This document shows positions 7,193 to 13,896 of a stretch of 22,706 bases of DNA, piece after piece. This DNA is from JALEGB01 sp038530925. Its GTDB lineage: Bacteria > Pseudomonadota > Alphaproteobacteria > Rhodobacterales > Rhodobacteraceae. Location: the NCBI GenBank assembly GCA_038530925.1, contig JBCBCG010000045.1, forward strand, positions 1-22,706, given 5' to 3'. Both the position numbers and the translations under genes were made by a program. Below the pieces are notes generated by a model. The model searched no databases. It was not told the DNA's origin and saw only the letters and a list, made by a program, of their open reading frames with translations. The first letter of the stretch is position 1, and each line of letters begins with the position of its first letter.

Positions 7193-7756
7193 TCAGTTCG
7201 TGAAGGGCATGTTGAAGTGCTTCAGCAACGCTTTGGCTTCGGCCGCCGACTTCGCCGTGGTGCAGATCACGATGTCCATGCCGCGCACGCTGTCGACTTT
7301 GTCGTAATCGATCTCTGGAAAGATGATGTGCTCCTTCACGCCCATCGCGTAGTTGCCTTGACCGTCAAAGCTCTTGCTGGACACGCCGCGGAAGTCGCGG
7401 ATGCGCGGCATGGCGATGGTGATCAGGCGATCGAGGAAATCATACATCCGGCTGTGGCGCAGCGTGACTTTACACCCAAGCGGCATGCCTTCTCGCACTT
7501 TGAAACCTGCGATCGAATTCTTCGCGCGAGTGATCACGACCTTCTGGCCGGCGATCTTGGTCAGCTCTTCCGCCGCCGCCTTCACCTTCTTGGTGTCGGA
7601 GACCGCTTCGCCTACGCCCATATTCAGCACGATCTTGTCAAGCCGCGGCGTTTGCATCGCGTTCTTGTATTTGAACTCTTCTTGCATAGCCGAGCGGATC
7701 TTCTCGTCATAGACGGCTTTGAGGCGCGGCGTATAGCTCTCGGCGGCGTCAGCCAT
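7193..7756 (-). CDS. rplE: 50S ribosomal protein L5
   Basis: L5 binds 5S rRNA and contacts P-site tRNA in the central protuberance. The 187-residue protein shows PRLDKIVLNMGVGEAVSDTK, ITRAKNSIAGFKVREGMPLG, the CKVTLR strand, FLDRLITIAMPRIRDFRG and GNYAMGVKEHIIFPEIDYDK. It ends KALLKHFNMPF, with a slightly longer N-terminus (MADAAESYTPRLKAVYDEKI) than E. coli L5. Its start overlaps the end of rplX by 8 nt, suggesting translational coupling. rpsN follows after 20 nt. Confidence 0.98.
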   Translation of the reverse strand: MADAAESYTPRLKAVYDEKIRSAMQEEFKYKNAMQTPRLDKIVLNMGVGEAVSDTKKVKAAAEELTKIAGQKVVITRAKNSIAGFKVREGMPLGCKVTLRHSRMYDFLDRLITIAMPRIRDFRGVSSKSFDGQGNYAMGVKEHIIFPEIDYDKVDSVRGMDIVICTTAKSAAEAKALLKHFNMPFTN

Positions 7757-8066
7757 CGATCACATCTCCGGATTTCTTGGCGAAGCGGACTTTTTTACCG
7801 TCTTCGAGGATCTTGAAACCGATGCGCGTCGGCTCGCCGCTCTTGGGATCGACCAGCGCGAGGTTCGACAGTTGGATCGGCAGCGAGATCGGCACGCGGC
7901 CGCCTTGCTGGGTTTGGCTCTGGCGGCGATGGCGCACGGCCATGTTGAGGCCGGAGACGATCGCGCGGCCTTCGGTCGGCATCACTTTCGCGATCTCGCC
8001 CTTCTGGCCTTTATCTTTGCCAGCGAGCACGACGACCTTGTCGCCCTTCTTCAGCTTCGCAGCCAT
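7749..8066 (-). CDS. rplX: 50S ribosomal protein L24
   Basis: L24 is an assembly-initiator of the 50S subunit. The real start is the ATG at 8066, giving 105 residues beginning MAAKLKKGDKVVVLAGKDKG, the KOW motif of the family. The rest, including GLNMAVRHRRQSQTQQGG, and the strand NLALVDPKSGEPTRIGFKI, is typical. The frame stays open upstream into rplN, but that extension has no L24 similarity. The ATG lies 2 nt after the rplN stop, with GGAGG ten bases upstream. The gene overlaps rplE by 8 nt. Confidence 0.97.
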   Translation of the reverse strand: MAAKLKKGDKVVVLAGKDKGQKGEIAKVMPTEGRAIVSGLNMAVRHRRQSQTQQGGRVPISLPIQLSNLALVDPKSGEPTRIGFKILEDGKKVRFAKKSGDVIDG

Positions 8067-8068
8067 GG

Positions 8069-8437
8069 TCAGAGCACCTCCGGCGCGAGACTGATGATCT
8101 TCATGAAGTTCTTTGCGCGTAACTCGCGCACGACCGGCCCGAAAATACGGGTGCCGACCGGCTCCATGTTGTTGTTGAGGATCACGGCGGCGTTCTTGTC
8201 GAACCGGATCACCGTGCCGTCGTCGCGGCGCACTTCTTTGGCGGTGCGCACGACCACTGCTTTGCGCACATCGCCTTTTTTGACGCGACCGCGCGGAATC
8301 GCCTCCTTCACAGAGACCACGATCACATCGCCGACGCGCGCATAGCGGCGACCTGCGCCGCCCAGCACCTTGATGCACTGGACTTGCTTCGCGCCGCTAT
8401 TGTCGGCGATTTCCAACCGCGTTTCGTTCTGGATCAT
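8069..8437 (-). CDS. rplN: 50S ribosomal protein L14
   Basis: This 122-residue protein has the standard L14 length. L14 lies at the subunit interface and forms intersubunit bridges. Landmarks are MIQNETRLEIADNSGAKQVQ, CIKVLGG, GDVIVVSVKEAIP, VVVRTAKEVRRDDGTVIRFD, NAAVILNNNMEPVGTRIFGP and VVRELRAKNFMKIISLAPEV. GGAGAG precedes the ATG. It follows rpsQ after 68 nt and abuts rplX. Confidence 0.99.
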   Translation of the reverse strand: MIQNETRLEIADNSGAKQVQCIKVLGGAGRRYARVGDVIVVSVKEAIPRGRVKKGDVRKAVVVRTAKEVRRDDGTVIRFDKNAAVILNNNMEPVGTRIFGPVVRELRAKNFMKIISLAPEVL

Positions 8438-8458
8438 CCGCTCTCTCCGACCTGTGCG

Positions 8459-8479
8459 GGCGGCGCTTCATCCGCCGCC
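8459..8479 (-). other. hairpin in rpsQ-rplN spacer
   Basis: GGCGGCG and CGCCGCC form a perfect 7-bp stem with a 7-nt loop in the middle of the 68-nt spacer, about 10 nt upstream of the rplN ribosome binding site. No T tract follows. Confidence 0.4.
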
Positions 8480-8505
8480 GCCGGGTTTCATTGAAAGCGT
8501 TGGGG

Positions 8506-8808
8506 TTAAGCGCCGGCGTCTTGCCCGGCCGCTTCGGCGATGCGCGCCTCGCGCGCGGCCACGAGATCTTTCTCGATCTCCGGCGTCACCAATTCCCAAC
8601 GCTTATTCTTCGATTTCGGCGCGCATTCAATAATGCGCACAACCTCGCCGGACTTTGCGGTCTCCGCTTCGTCATGGGCGCGGTACTTCTTCGTCTTCCG
8701 CACGGTCTTCTTTAGAACCGGGTGCTGAAACGCCCGCTCCACCAGCACCGTGATGGTCTTGGCGTTCTTGTCGCTCACGACCCGACCCTGCAAAATCCGC
8801 TTCGGCAT
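8506..8808 (-). CDS. rpsQ: 30S ribosomal protein S17
   Basis: S17 is an OB-fold protein that binds the 5' domain of 16S rRNA early in assembly. The 100-residue protein starts MPKRILQGRVVSDKNAKTIT, with VERAFQHPVLKKTVRKTKKY, HDE and GEVVRIIECAPKSKNKRWEL as clear family blocks. It is longer than the 84-residue E. coli protein because of a C-terminal tail (EKDLVAAREARIAEAAGQDAGA cut short here as an alanine-rich, charged end). AAGGGA is 5 nt before the ATG. It lies between rpmC and rplN with spacers of 101 and 68 nt. Confidence 0.97.
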   Translation of the reverse strand: MPKRILQGRVVSDKNAKTITVLVERAFQHPVLKKTVRKTKKYRAHDEAETAKSGEVVRIIECAPKSKNKRWELVTPEIEKDLVAAREARIAEAAGQDAGA

Positions 8809-8826
8809 CTCGTCCCTTCCATCCGA

Positions 8827-8849
8827 ACCGGCGCGTTGTCGCCGCCGGT
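8827..8849 (-). other. hairpin in rpmC-rpsQ spacer
   Basis: ACCGGCG and CGCCGGT form a perfect 7-bp stem with a 9-nt loop, ending about 10 nt upstream of the rpsQ ribosome binding site. No T tract follows. Confidence 0.4.
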
Positions 8850-8897
8850 CCTTCTTCAGCCGCTCTGGATCTCTTCCCGAGCGTTCCGCCTACTCGT

Positions 8898-8912
8898 TAG
8901 CGCGCCGCGCTA
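8898..8912 (-). other. hairpin straddling the rpmC stop codon
   Basis: TAGCGC and GCGCTA form a 6-bp stem with a 3-nt loop; the 5' arm on the transcribed strand begins with the TAG stop of rpmC itself. It is short but perfect. It might slow 3' exonucleases or ribosomes at the stop, which is inference only. Confidence 0.3.
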
Positions 8913-9137
8913 CTCCCCTTTCGCCGCGTTCTCAGCCGCCTCGGCCTCCTCGCGGGCTTTCTCGGTGAGCACGGTCATCACCCGCGCCGCGTTCCGCCGC
9001 GCTTTGCGAAACTCGGACGTGTTCTCCATTTGCCCCGTCGCCGCCCGAAATCGCAGATTGAACTGCTCCTTCTTCAGCTGCGACAACTGCTCTCGCAGCT
9101 GGTCAGGCGTCTTATCCCGCAATTCCGAGGCTTTCAT
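8910..9137 (-). CDS. rpmC: 50S ribosomal protein L29
   Basis: L29 is a small helical 50S protein next to the polypeptide exit tunnel, part of the docking area for SRP and trigger factor. The 75-residue protein has MKASELRDKTPDQLREQLSQ, KKEQFNLRFRAATGQMENTS and the conserved helix RKARRNAARVMTVLTEKARE, then an acidic alanine-rich tail (EAEAAENAAKGE) that makes it about ten residues longer than usual. GGGAGA precedes the ATG. It lies between rplP and rpsQ but, unusually, with about 100 nt on each side. Confidence 0.97.
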   Translation of the reverse strand: MKASELRDKTPDQLREQLSQLKKEQFNLRFRAATGQMENTSEFRKARRNAARVMTVLTEKAREEAEAAENAAKGE

Positions 9138-9201
9138 CCCGTTCTCCCACCGCCGTCACAACTGCGGCGCCGTCTGAGTCTTTATGACCACAACCAATAG
9201 G

Positions 9202-9236
9202 CGAAGCGCCGGATTGCGTTTCGCCCTCCGGCTTCG
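9202..9236 (-). other. hairpin just after rplP
   Basis: CGAAG+CCGGA pairs with TCCGG+CTTCG on the minus strand, two 5-bp helices separated by a 2-nt bulge around a 13-nt loop. It starts directly after the rplP stop codon. The following bases are CCTATTGGTTG, not a run of T, so it is not a standard terminator. Confidence 0.35.
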
Positions 9237-9237
9237 T

Positions 9238-9651
9238 TCACCAATCTTCGCGAACCACGAAACGCGTTTTGATCGGCAGCTTCATCGCCGCCAAACGAAG
9301 CGCTTCCTTTGCCACGGGTTCAGCGACGCCGTCAATCTCGAACATGATACGACCCGGCTTCACCCGCGCCGCCCAGTATTCGACAGACCCTTTTCCTTTG
9401 CCCATCCGAACTTCCGTCGGCTTCGCAGTCACGGGAAGGTCCGGGAAGATGCGGATCCAGACGCGACCTTGGCGTTTCATATGACGCGTCATGGCGCGGC
9501 GCGCAGCTTCGATTTGCCGCGCGGTGACACGCTCTGGCTCAGTCGCCTTCAGCCCGTATTGGCCGAAATTGAGCGTCGCGCCGCCCTTAGCGAGACCTCT
9601 GATCCGGCCCTTATGCGCCTTGCGGAACTTTGTGCGTTTCGGCGAAAGCAT
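9238..9651 (-). CDS. rplP: 50S ribosomal protein L16
   Basis: L16 is a late-assembling 50S protein that contacts A-site tRNA near the peptidyl transferase region. The 137-residue protein has MLSPKRTKFRKAHKGRIRGL, FGQYGLKATEPERVTARQIE, RRAMTRHMKRQGRVWIRIFP, the strongly conserved EVRMGKGKGSVEYWAARVKP and the end LAAMKLPIKTRFVV. AAGGAG lies eight bases before the ATG. It is 93 nt after rpsC and 100 nt before rpmC; in many bacteria rplP-rpmC-rpsQ are packed almost without gaps, so the spacing here is loose. Confidence 0.98.
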   Translation of the reverse strand: MLSPKRTKFRKAHKGRIRGLAKGGATLNFGQYGLKATEPERVTARQIEAARRAMTRHMKRQGRVWIRIFPDLPVTAKPTEVRMGKGKGSVEYWAARVKPGRIMFEIDGVAEPVAKEALRLAAMKLPIKTRFVVREDW

Positions 9652-9700
9652 TCGCCCGTCTCCTTATCACTCAAAACAGCCGGCCGGATCCTTGAAGACC

Positions 9701-9726
9701 GCGGCGCTCACAGCGCAACGCGCCGC
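9701..9726 (-). other. hairpin in rpsC-rplP spacer
   Basis: GCGGCGC and GCGCCGC form a perfect 7-bp stem around a 12-nt loop, about 20 nt after the rpsC stop. No T tract follows. Confidence 0.35.
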
Positions 9727-9744
9727 CGAAGGCTCCGCTTAGGA

Positions 9745-10506
9745 TCAGCCGCGGCGCTCGCGCCCTCGGTCGCCCCGGTCCCGCTCTCGGTCGCGCCCGC
9801 CTGGACCGCCCCGAGGCGGCCGCCCGCCGCCGCCTTCCTGGATCTCTTGGCTGCGCCGATCCCGCGCCTGCGGGTCGTGCTCCATGATCTCTCCGCGGAA
9901 GATCCAGACCTTGATGCCGATGATCCCATACGCGGTCTTGGCTTCAGCCTGGGCGTAATCGATATCGGCCCTTAGCGTGTGCAGCGGCACCCGGCCTTCG
10001 CGATACCATTCGGTCCGCGCGATCTCCGCGCCGCCGAGGCGGCCTGCGCAATTGATACGCACGCCGAGCGCGCCCATGCGCATCGAGTTCTGCACGGCGC
10101 GCTTCAGCGCCCGGCGGAACGAGGCGCGACGCTCAAGCTGTTGGGCGATGCTCTCAGCCACCAGCTGGGCGTCGATCTCAGGCTTGCGGACCTCAAGGAT
10201 GTTGAGATGCAGCTCGCTATCGGTGAAGCGCGCCAATTGCTTGCGCAGCTTCTCGATATCCGCGCCCTTCTTCCCGATGATCACGCCTGGCCGCGCTGTG
10301 TGGATCGAGACCCGGCATTTGCGATGCGGCCGCTCGATCACGACGCGGCTGACGCCGGCCTGCTTGCAATTCTCCTCCACGAATTTGCGGATCGCCAGAT
10401 CCTCATGGATGAGCTTGCCGTAATCGCGCCGCTCAGCGAACCAGCGCGATTCCCAAGTCCGGTTCACGCCGAGGCGCAGGCCGATCGGATTGATCTTCTG
10501 TCCCAT
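9745..10506 (-). CDS. rpsC: 30S ribosomal protein S3
   Basis: S3 lines the mRNA entry channel and contributes to mRNA unwinding. The 253-residue protein begins MGQKINPIGLRLGVNRTWES. The KH domain shows the GKKGADIEKLRKQ loop (about residues 78-90), and the C-terminal domain shows AQQLERRASFRRALKRAVQN and GVRINCAGRLGGAEIARTEW. Residues from about 225 form a glycine- and arginine-rich tail with RGG-like repeats ending RDRGDRGRERRG; E. coli S3 (233 residues) lacks this. The ATG is separated from the rplV stop by a single base, with AGGA nine bases upstream inside rplV. Confidence 0.98.
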   Translation of the reverse strand: MGQKINPIGLRLGVNRTWESRWFAERRDYGKLIHEDLAIRKFVEENCKQAGVSRVVIERPHRKCRVSIHTARPGVIIGKKGADIEKLRKQLARFTDSELHLNILEVRKPEIDAQLVAESIAQQLERRASFRRALKRAVQNSMRMGALGVRINCAGRLGGAEIARTEWYREGRVPLHTLRADIDYAQAEAKTAYGIIGIKVWIFRGEIMEHDPQARDRRSQEIQEGGGGRPPRGGPGGRDRERDRGDRGRERRG

Positions 10507-10507
10507 A

Positions 10508-10897
10508 TCAGGCGTCCTGTTCCAGCGGCTCTTCTTGGCGCACTTTGATGGTGATCTCGGAGAAAGGCTTCAGCAGCCGGCCGAACCGGCCGCGGCCGCG
10601 CGGGCGCCCGCGCTTCAGCACCAAGTTCTTGCCGACCCACGCCTCCGCAACCACCAGCTCGTCGACATCAAGCCCGTGATTATGCTCAGCGTTCGCGATC
10701 GCCGATTGCAGTGTTTTCTTCACATCCTGCGCGATGCGGCGCTTGGAGAACGTCAGCTCCGCGAGCGCGTCGTTCACCGGCATGCCGCGGATCTGCGCCG
10801 CGACGAGGTTTAGCTTTTGCGGGCTGGTGCGCAGCATCCGCGTCTTCGCCATCGCCTCGTTTTCCTCGACGCGGCGCGGGTTCTTCGCCTTACCCAT
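10508..10897 (-). CDS. rplV: 50S ribosomal protein L22
   Basis: L22 extends a beta-hairpin into the nascent-chain exit tunnel, near macrolide-binding nucleotides. I place the start at the ATG at 10897, giving 129 residues beginning MGKAKNPRRVEENEAMAKTR. A longer frame opens at 10975, but those 26 codons overlap rpsS, and AAGGGG stands 6 nt before 10897. Family blocks are RMLRTSPQKLNLVAAQIRG, FSKRRIAQDVKKTLQSAIAN and AEHNHGLDVDELVVAEAWVG; the hairpin region is GRPRGRGRFGRLLKPFSEIT. It begins 10 nt after the rpsS stop and ends 1 nt before rpsC. Confidence 0.97.
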   Translation of the reverse strand: MGKAKNPRRVEENEAMAKTRMLRTSPQKLNLVAAQIRGMPVNDALAELTFSKRRIAQDVKKTLQSAIANAEHNHGLDVDELVVAEAWVGKNLVLKRGRPRGRGRFGRLLKPFSEITIKVRQEEPLEQDA

Positions 10898-10907
10898 CTC
10901 GATCCCC

Positions 10908-11186
10908 TTACCGCCGCTTGGCTTTTTTGTCGGCCGCATGCCCGTAATAGGTGCGCGTCGGCGAGAATTCGCCAAACTTGTGGCCGATCATGTCTTCGCT
11001 CACCAGCACAGGCACGTGCTTCTGGCCGTTGTAGACCCCAAAGGTGAGCCCGACGAATTGCGGAAGAATCGTCGAGCGGCGCGACCAAATCTTGATCACT
11101 TCTTTGCGACCAGACTCGCGCGACTTCGCCGCCTTCTTCAGAACGTATTCGTCGACGAAGGGGCCTTTCCAAACTGAACGTGGCAT
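10908..11186 (-). CDS. rpsS: 30S ribosomal protein S19
   Basis: This 92-residue protein has the exact family length. S19 is in the 30S head and pairs with S13 in contacts to tRNA and 50S. It reads MPRSVWKGPFVDEYVLKKAA, then VIKIWSRRSTILPQFVGLTF, VYNGQKHVPVLVSEDMIGHK and FGEFSPTRTYYGHAADKKAK. It follows rplB by 12 nt and its TAA overlaps the ribosome binding site of rplV (TAAGGGG), so its translation is probably tied to both neighbours. Confidence 0.99.
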   Translation of the reverse strand: MPRSVWKGPFVDEYVLKKAAKSRESGRKEVIKIWSRRSTILPQFVGLTFGVYNGQKHVPVLVSEDMIGHKFGEFSPTRTYYGHAADKKAKRR

Positions 11187-11198
11187 ATGTCGGCCCCC

Positions 11199-12035
11199 TT
11201 ATTTCTTCTTGCGTTGATGGCGGCTGCGCAGGATCAAACGATCCGTCGCTTTGTTTGAGCGCGTGCGCCGCCCTTTGGTCGGCTTGCCCCATGGCGTCAC
11301 CGGATGCCGGCCGCCCGAGGTGCGGCCCTCGCCGCCGCCATGCGGGTGGTCGATCGGGTTCATCACCACGCCGCGCACGCTGGGCCGCTTACCCTTGAGG
11401 CGGATGCGGCCGGCTTTGCCGAAATTCTGGTTGGAATGATCCGGGTTGGACACCGCGCCGATCGTGGCCATGCATTCCTGGCGCACCAACCGCAGCTCTC
11501 CGGATGAGAGTCTAAGCTGGGCGTAGCCGCCGTCGCGCCCGACGAATTGCGCATAGCCGCCGGCGGAGCGCGCGATCTGACCGCCTTTGCCCGGCTTTAG
11601 CTCCACATTGTGGATGATCGCGCCGACCGGCATGCCCGATAGCGGCATGGCGTTGCCCGGCTTCACATCCGCTTTGGCGCTGGCGATCACCTGATCGCCC
11701 TCCGCCAAGCGCTGCGGCGCGAGGATGTAGGCCAGCTCGCCATCCTCGTACTTGATCAGCGCAATAAACGCTGTGCGGTTCGGATCATACTCGATCCGCT
11801 CCACCACCGCCGGCATGTCCCATTTGCGCCGCTTAAAGTCGACGCGCCGATACAGCCGTTTCGCGCCGCCGCCGATCCGCCGCGCCGTGATGCGCCCGCG
11901 GTTGTTCCGTCCGCCCGATTTGCTCAAGCCTTCCACAAGGCTCTTCTCGGGGCGGCCTTTATGCAGCCCGGCGCGGTCGATCAGAACCAGCCCGCGCTGG
12001 CCTGGCGACGTCGGCTTGAATTTTCTCAACGCCAT
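11199..12035 (-). CDS. rplB: 50S ribosomal protein L2
   Basis: L2 is a large conserved 50S protein needed for subunit association and close to the peptidyl transferase centre. The 278-residue product has the RNA-binding domain with GGRNNRGRITARRIGGGAKR and YRRVDFKR, the segment VIASAKADVKPGNAMPLSGM, and the highly conserved C-terminal PIDHPHGGGEGRTSGGRHPV, which includes the histidine equivalent to His229 of E. coli. It ends in a basic RSRHQRKKK. The ATG agrees with homologues (MALRKFKPTSPGQR), although only a weak AGG is visible upstream. It starts 50 nt after rplW. Confidence 0.99.
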   Translation of the reverse strand: MALRKFKPTSPGQRGLVLIDRAGLHKGRPEKSLVEGLSKSGGRNNRGRITARRIGGGAKRLYRRVDFKRRKWDMPAVVERIEYDPNRTAFIALIKYEDGELAYILAPQRLAEGDQVIASAKADVKPGNAMPLSGMPVGAIIHNVELKPGKGGQIARSAGGYAQFVGRDGGYAQLRLSSGELRLVRQECMATIGAVSNPDHSNQNFGKAGRIRLKGKRPSVRGVVMNPIDHPHGGGEGRTSGGRHPVTPWGKPTKGRRTRSNKATDRLILRSRHQRKKK

Positions 12036-12085
12036 TGTCTTCGCCTAACTTTCTGTCTTCCGCTTCAGTCCCTGGTCTCGCCCGG

Positions 12086-12382
12086 TCAGAGACCGGTCGA
12101 GACGTCGATCATGTTGCCGTCTTCCAGCGTCACGACCGCCTTCTTGAAGTCGCGCCGTTTGCCGGCCCGGCCGCGGAACACCTTCCGCTTGCCGTTCTGA
12201 ACGATGGTGTTGACCTTCTTGACCTTGACGCCGAACAGCGCCTCGATCGCCTCCTTGATCAGAGGCTTAGTCGCGTCGATCGCAACCTCGAACACCACTG
12301 CGTTATGCTCCGACGCCATGGTGGCCTTCTCGGTCACCACGGGTCGCCGGATCACGTCATAAAGTTCCGCTTTCACCGCCAT
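12086..12382 (-). CDS. rplW: 50S ribosomal protein L23
   Basis: L23 sits at the exit-tunnel rim and is the main docking site for trigger factor and SRP. The 98-residue protein has YDVIRRPVVTEKATMASEHN, VVFEVAIDATKPLIKEAIEA, LFGVKVKKVNTIVQNGKRKV and the basic loop FRGRAGKRRDFKKAVVTLED. GGAGG lies eight bases before the ATG. The start is 3 nt from the rplD stop, so coupling to rplD is likely. Confidence 0.98.
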   Translation of the reverse strand: MAVKAELYDVIRRPVVTEKATMASEHNAVVFEVAIDATKPLIKEAIEALFGVKVKKVNTIVQNGKRKVFRGRAGKRRDFKKAVVTLEDGNMIDVSTGL

Positions 12383-12385
12383 CGC

Positions 12386-13063
12386 TTACGCCTCCGCCGC
12401 TTCAGCCGGCGCGGCCTCGGCCGGAGCCGCCGTCGCGCCGCCGCTCAGCCGCGCGGAGAGCGCCTCAACGCCCGCGCGCGTCACCACCAACGTGTCGCGC
12501 CGCAAGATGTCGTAGACATTGGCGCCCTGGCTCGGCAGCACGTCGAGCTCCGGAATGTTGCCGCTCGCCCGCGCGAAATTCTCATCGACGCTGGCGCCGT
12601 CGATCACGAGCGCGCGGCCCCAGCCGAGTTTCTCGAGCTTCTGGCGCAGCGCCTTGGTGCGCGGCTCCTCCGCCACCGCCGCGTCGAGCACGACCAGCGC
12701 GCCCGCCTTGGCCTTGGCCGAGAGCGCGTGCCGCAGCCCCATGGCCCGCACTTTCTTGGTGAGCTCATGCGCATGGCTGCGCACTTTCGGACCCTTATAG
12801 ACGCCGCCCTTGCGGAAGATCGGCGCGCCGCGCGAGCCATGGCGCGCGCCGCCGGAGCCCTTCTGGCGCACGATCTTGCGCGTCGAGTAGCTCACTTCGG
12901 AGCGGCCCTTCACTTTGTGAGTGCCGGCCTGACGCTTGGCGAGCTGCCAGCGCACGACGCGGTGCAGGATGTCTTTGCGAGGTTCTTCAACCCCGAAAAT
13001 CGCATCGTCGAGCTCGATCTCGCCCGCTTCCGCGGCGTCGAGCGTGATCACTGGCGCCTTCAT
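12386..13063 (-). CDS. rplD: 50S ribosomal protein L4
   Basis: L4 projects a loop into the exit tunnel; in E. coli it also represses its own S10 operon. The 225-residue protein has LHRVVRWQLAKRQAGTHKVK, the tunnel loop with KIVRQKGSGGARHGSRGAPI and FRKGGVYKGPKVRSH, and a Rossmann-like C-terminal half with ALVIDGASVDENFARASGNI and VYDILRRDTLVVTRAGVEAL. An alanine-rich tail (TAAPAEAAPAEAAEA) extends it beyond the 201 residues of E. coli. Its ATG overlaps the rplC stop (ATGA), giving a 4-nt overlap. Confidence 0.98.
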   Translation of the reverse strand: MKAPVITLDAAEAGEIELDDAIFGVEEPRKDILHRVVRWQLAKRQAGTHKVKGRSEVSYSTRKIVRQKGSGGARHGSRGAPIFRKGGVYKGPKVRSHAHELTKKVRAMGLRHALSAKAKAGALVVLDAAVAEEPRTKALRQKLEKLGWGRALVIDGASVDENFARASGNIPELDVLPSQGANVYDILRRDTLVVTRAGVEALSARLSGGATAAPAEAAPAEAAEA

Positions 13064-13809
13064 GCCTCGCCTCCTTCGCCGCCTGGCGCCTCTTCGGCGG
13101 CCGGAGCTTCGGCCGGCGCCGCGCCGGCATCGGCGACCGCCTTGATCGCGGCCGGCGTCGGCGCGCCGTCAGGCATCGCCCGCTTCACGGCGTCGCGCAC
13201 CATCACCCAGCCGCCCTTCGGGCCCGGCACCGCGCCTTTGACCATGATCAGCCCGCGCTCAGCGTCGGTCTTGACGACTTCGAGGTTTTGAACCGTCACG
13301 CGCGCTGCGCCCATATGGCCAGCCATCTTCTTGCCTTTGAACACCTTGCCCGGATCCTGGCACTGACCCGTGGAGCCATGGGCGCGGTGCGAGATCGAGA
13401 CGCCGTGGCTGGCGCGCAGACCCCCGAAATTATGCCGTTTCATCGCGCCGGCGAAGCCTTTGCCGACCGATGTGCCCGAGACGTCGACATGCTGGCCGGG
13501 CAGGAAATGCTCCGCCGAAAGCTCCGCGCCCACATCGATCAGATTGTCCGCGCTAACCCGGAACTCCACCACCTTGCGCTTCGGCGCCACGCTCGCCTTC
13601 GCGAAATGCCCGCGCTGCGGCTGGGTCACGTTCTTCGCCTTGGCGAAGCCGGCGCCGAGCTGCACGGCCGAATAGCCGTCCCGCTCCTCGGTGCGCTGGG
13701 CGACCACCTGCACGCTGTCCATTCTGAGGACGGTGACCGGCGTCTGCCGGCCATCCTCGGAAAACACTCTCGTCATGCCCAATTTCTGAGCGATTACGCC
13801 AGAACGCAT
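13060..13809 (-). CDS. rplC: 50S ribosomal protein L3
   Basis: L3 is an assembly-initiating 50S protein reaching towards the peptidyl transferase centre. The 249-residue product begins MRSGVIAQKLGMTRVFSEDG. It has the core KRHNFGGLRASHGVSISHRA, HGSTGQCQDPGKVFKGKKMA and GHMGAARVTVQNLEVVKTDA. The glutamine in the GQxQxPGKV segment corresponds to the methylated residue of E. coli L3. The C-terminus is an alanine- and glutamate-rich tail. AGGGAGG precedes the ATG, directly after a run of five T that ends a foldable leader. It is 87 nt after rpsJ. Confidence 0.98.
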   Translation of the reverse strand: MRSGVIAQKLGMTRVFSEDGRQTPVTVLRMDSVQVVAQRTEERDGYSAVQLGAGFAKAKNVTQPQRGHFAKASVAPKRKVVEFRVSADNLIDVGAELSAEHFLPGQHVDVSGTSVGKGFAGAMKRHNFGGLRASHGVSISHRAHGSTGQCQDPGKVFKGKKMAGHMGAARVTVQNLEVVKTDAERGLIMVKGAVPGPKGGWVMVRDAVKRAMPDGAPTPAAIKAVADAGAAPAEAPAAEEAPGGEGGEA

Positions 13810-13826
13810 CTCGCTGGGCCCTCCCT

Positions 13827-13889
13827 AAAAACGCGTCACTCCGCCTCGAGAGGCGGCTCCTCGCACATCGGCGCGGCGCGCCGACGCGT
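13827..13889 (-). promoter_or_regulatory. branched, U-tract-ending fold ahead of rplC
   Basis: In the 87-nt rpsJ-rplC spacer, ACGCGTC and GACGCGT (13883-13889 and 13831-13837) can close a stem of 5-7 bp that encloses two hairpins. These are TCGGCGC/GCGCCGA (13868-13884, 3-nt loop) and CCGCCT/AGGCGG (13841-13856, 4-nt loop). The 3' arm of the closing stem runs straight into TTTTT (13831-13827) and then into the rplC ribosome binding site. This resembles an attenuator or a translational control element. The pairing is visible; the function is inferred. Confidence 0.45.
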
Positions 13890-13896
13890 CGTCGCC

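Noticed and set aside
8067..8378. Upstream extension of rplX to 8378
   Set aside because: The added residues are an out-of-frame reading of rplN; the true L24 start is the ATG at 8066.
10898..10975. Upstream extension of rplV to 10975
   Set aside because: It overlaps the end of rpsS by 68 nt and has no L22 similarity, while the ATG at 10897 has a well-placed ribosome binding site and the family N-terminus.
12035..13291. A 418-codon open frame on the plus strand opposite rplD and rplW
   Set aside because: Antisense shadow of real ribosomal protein genes, with no family features.
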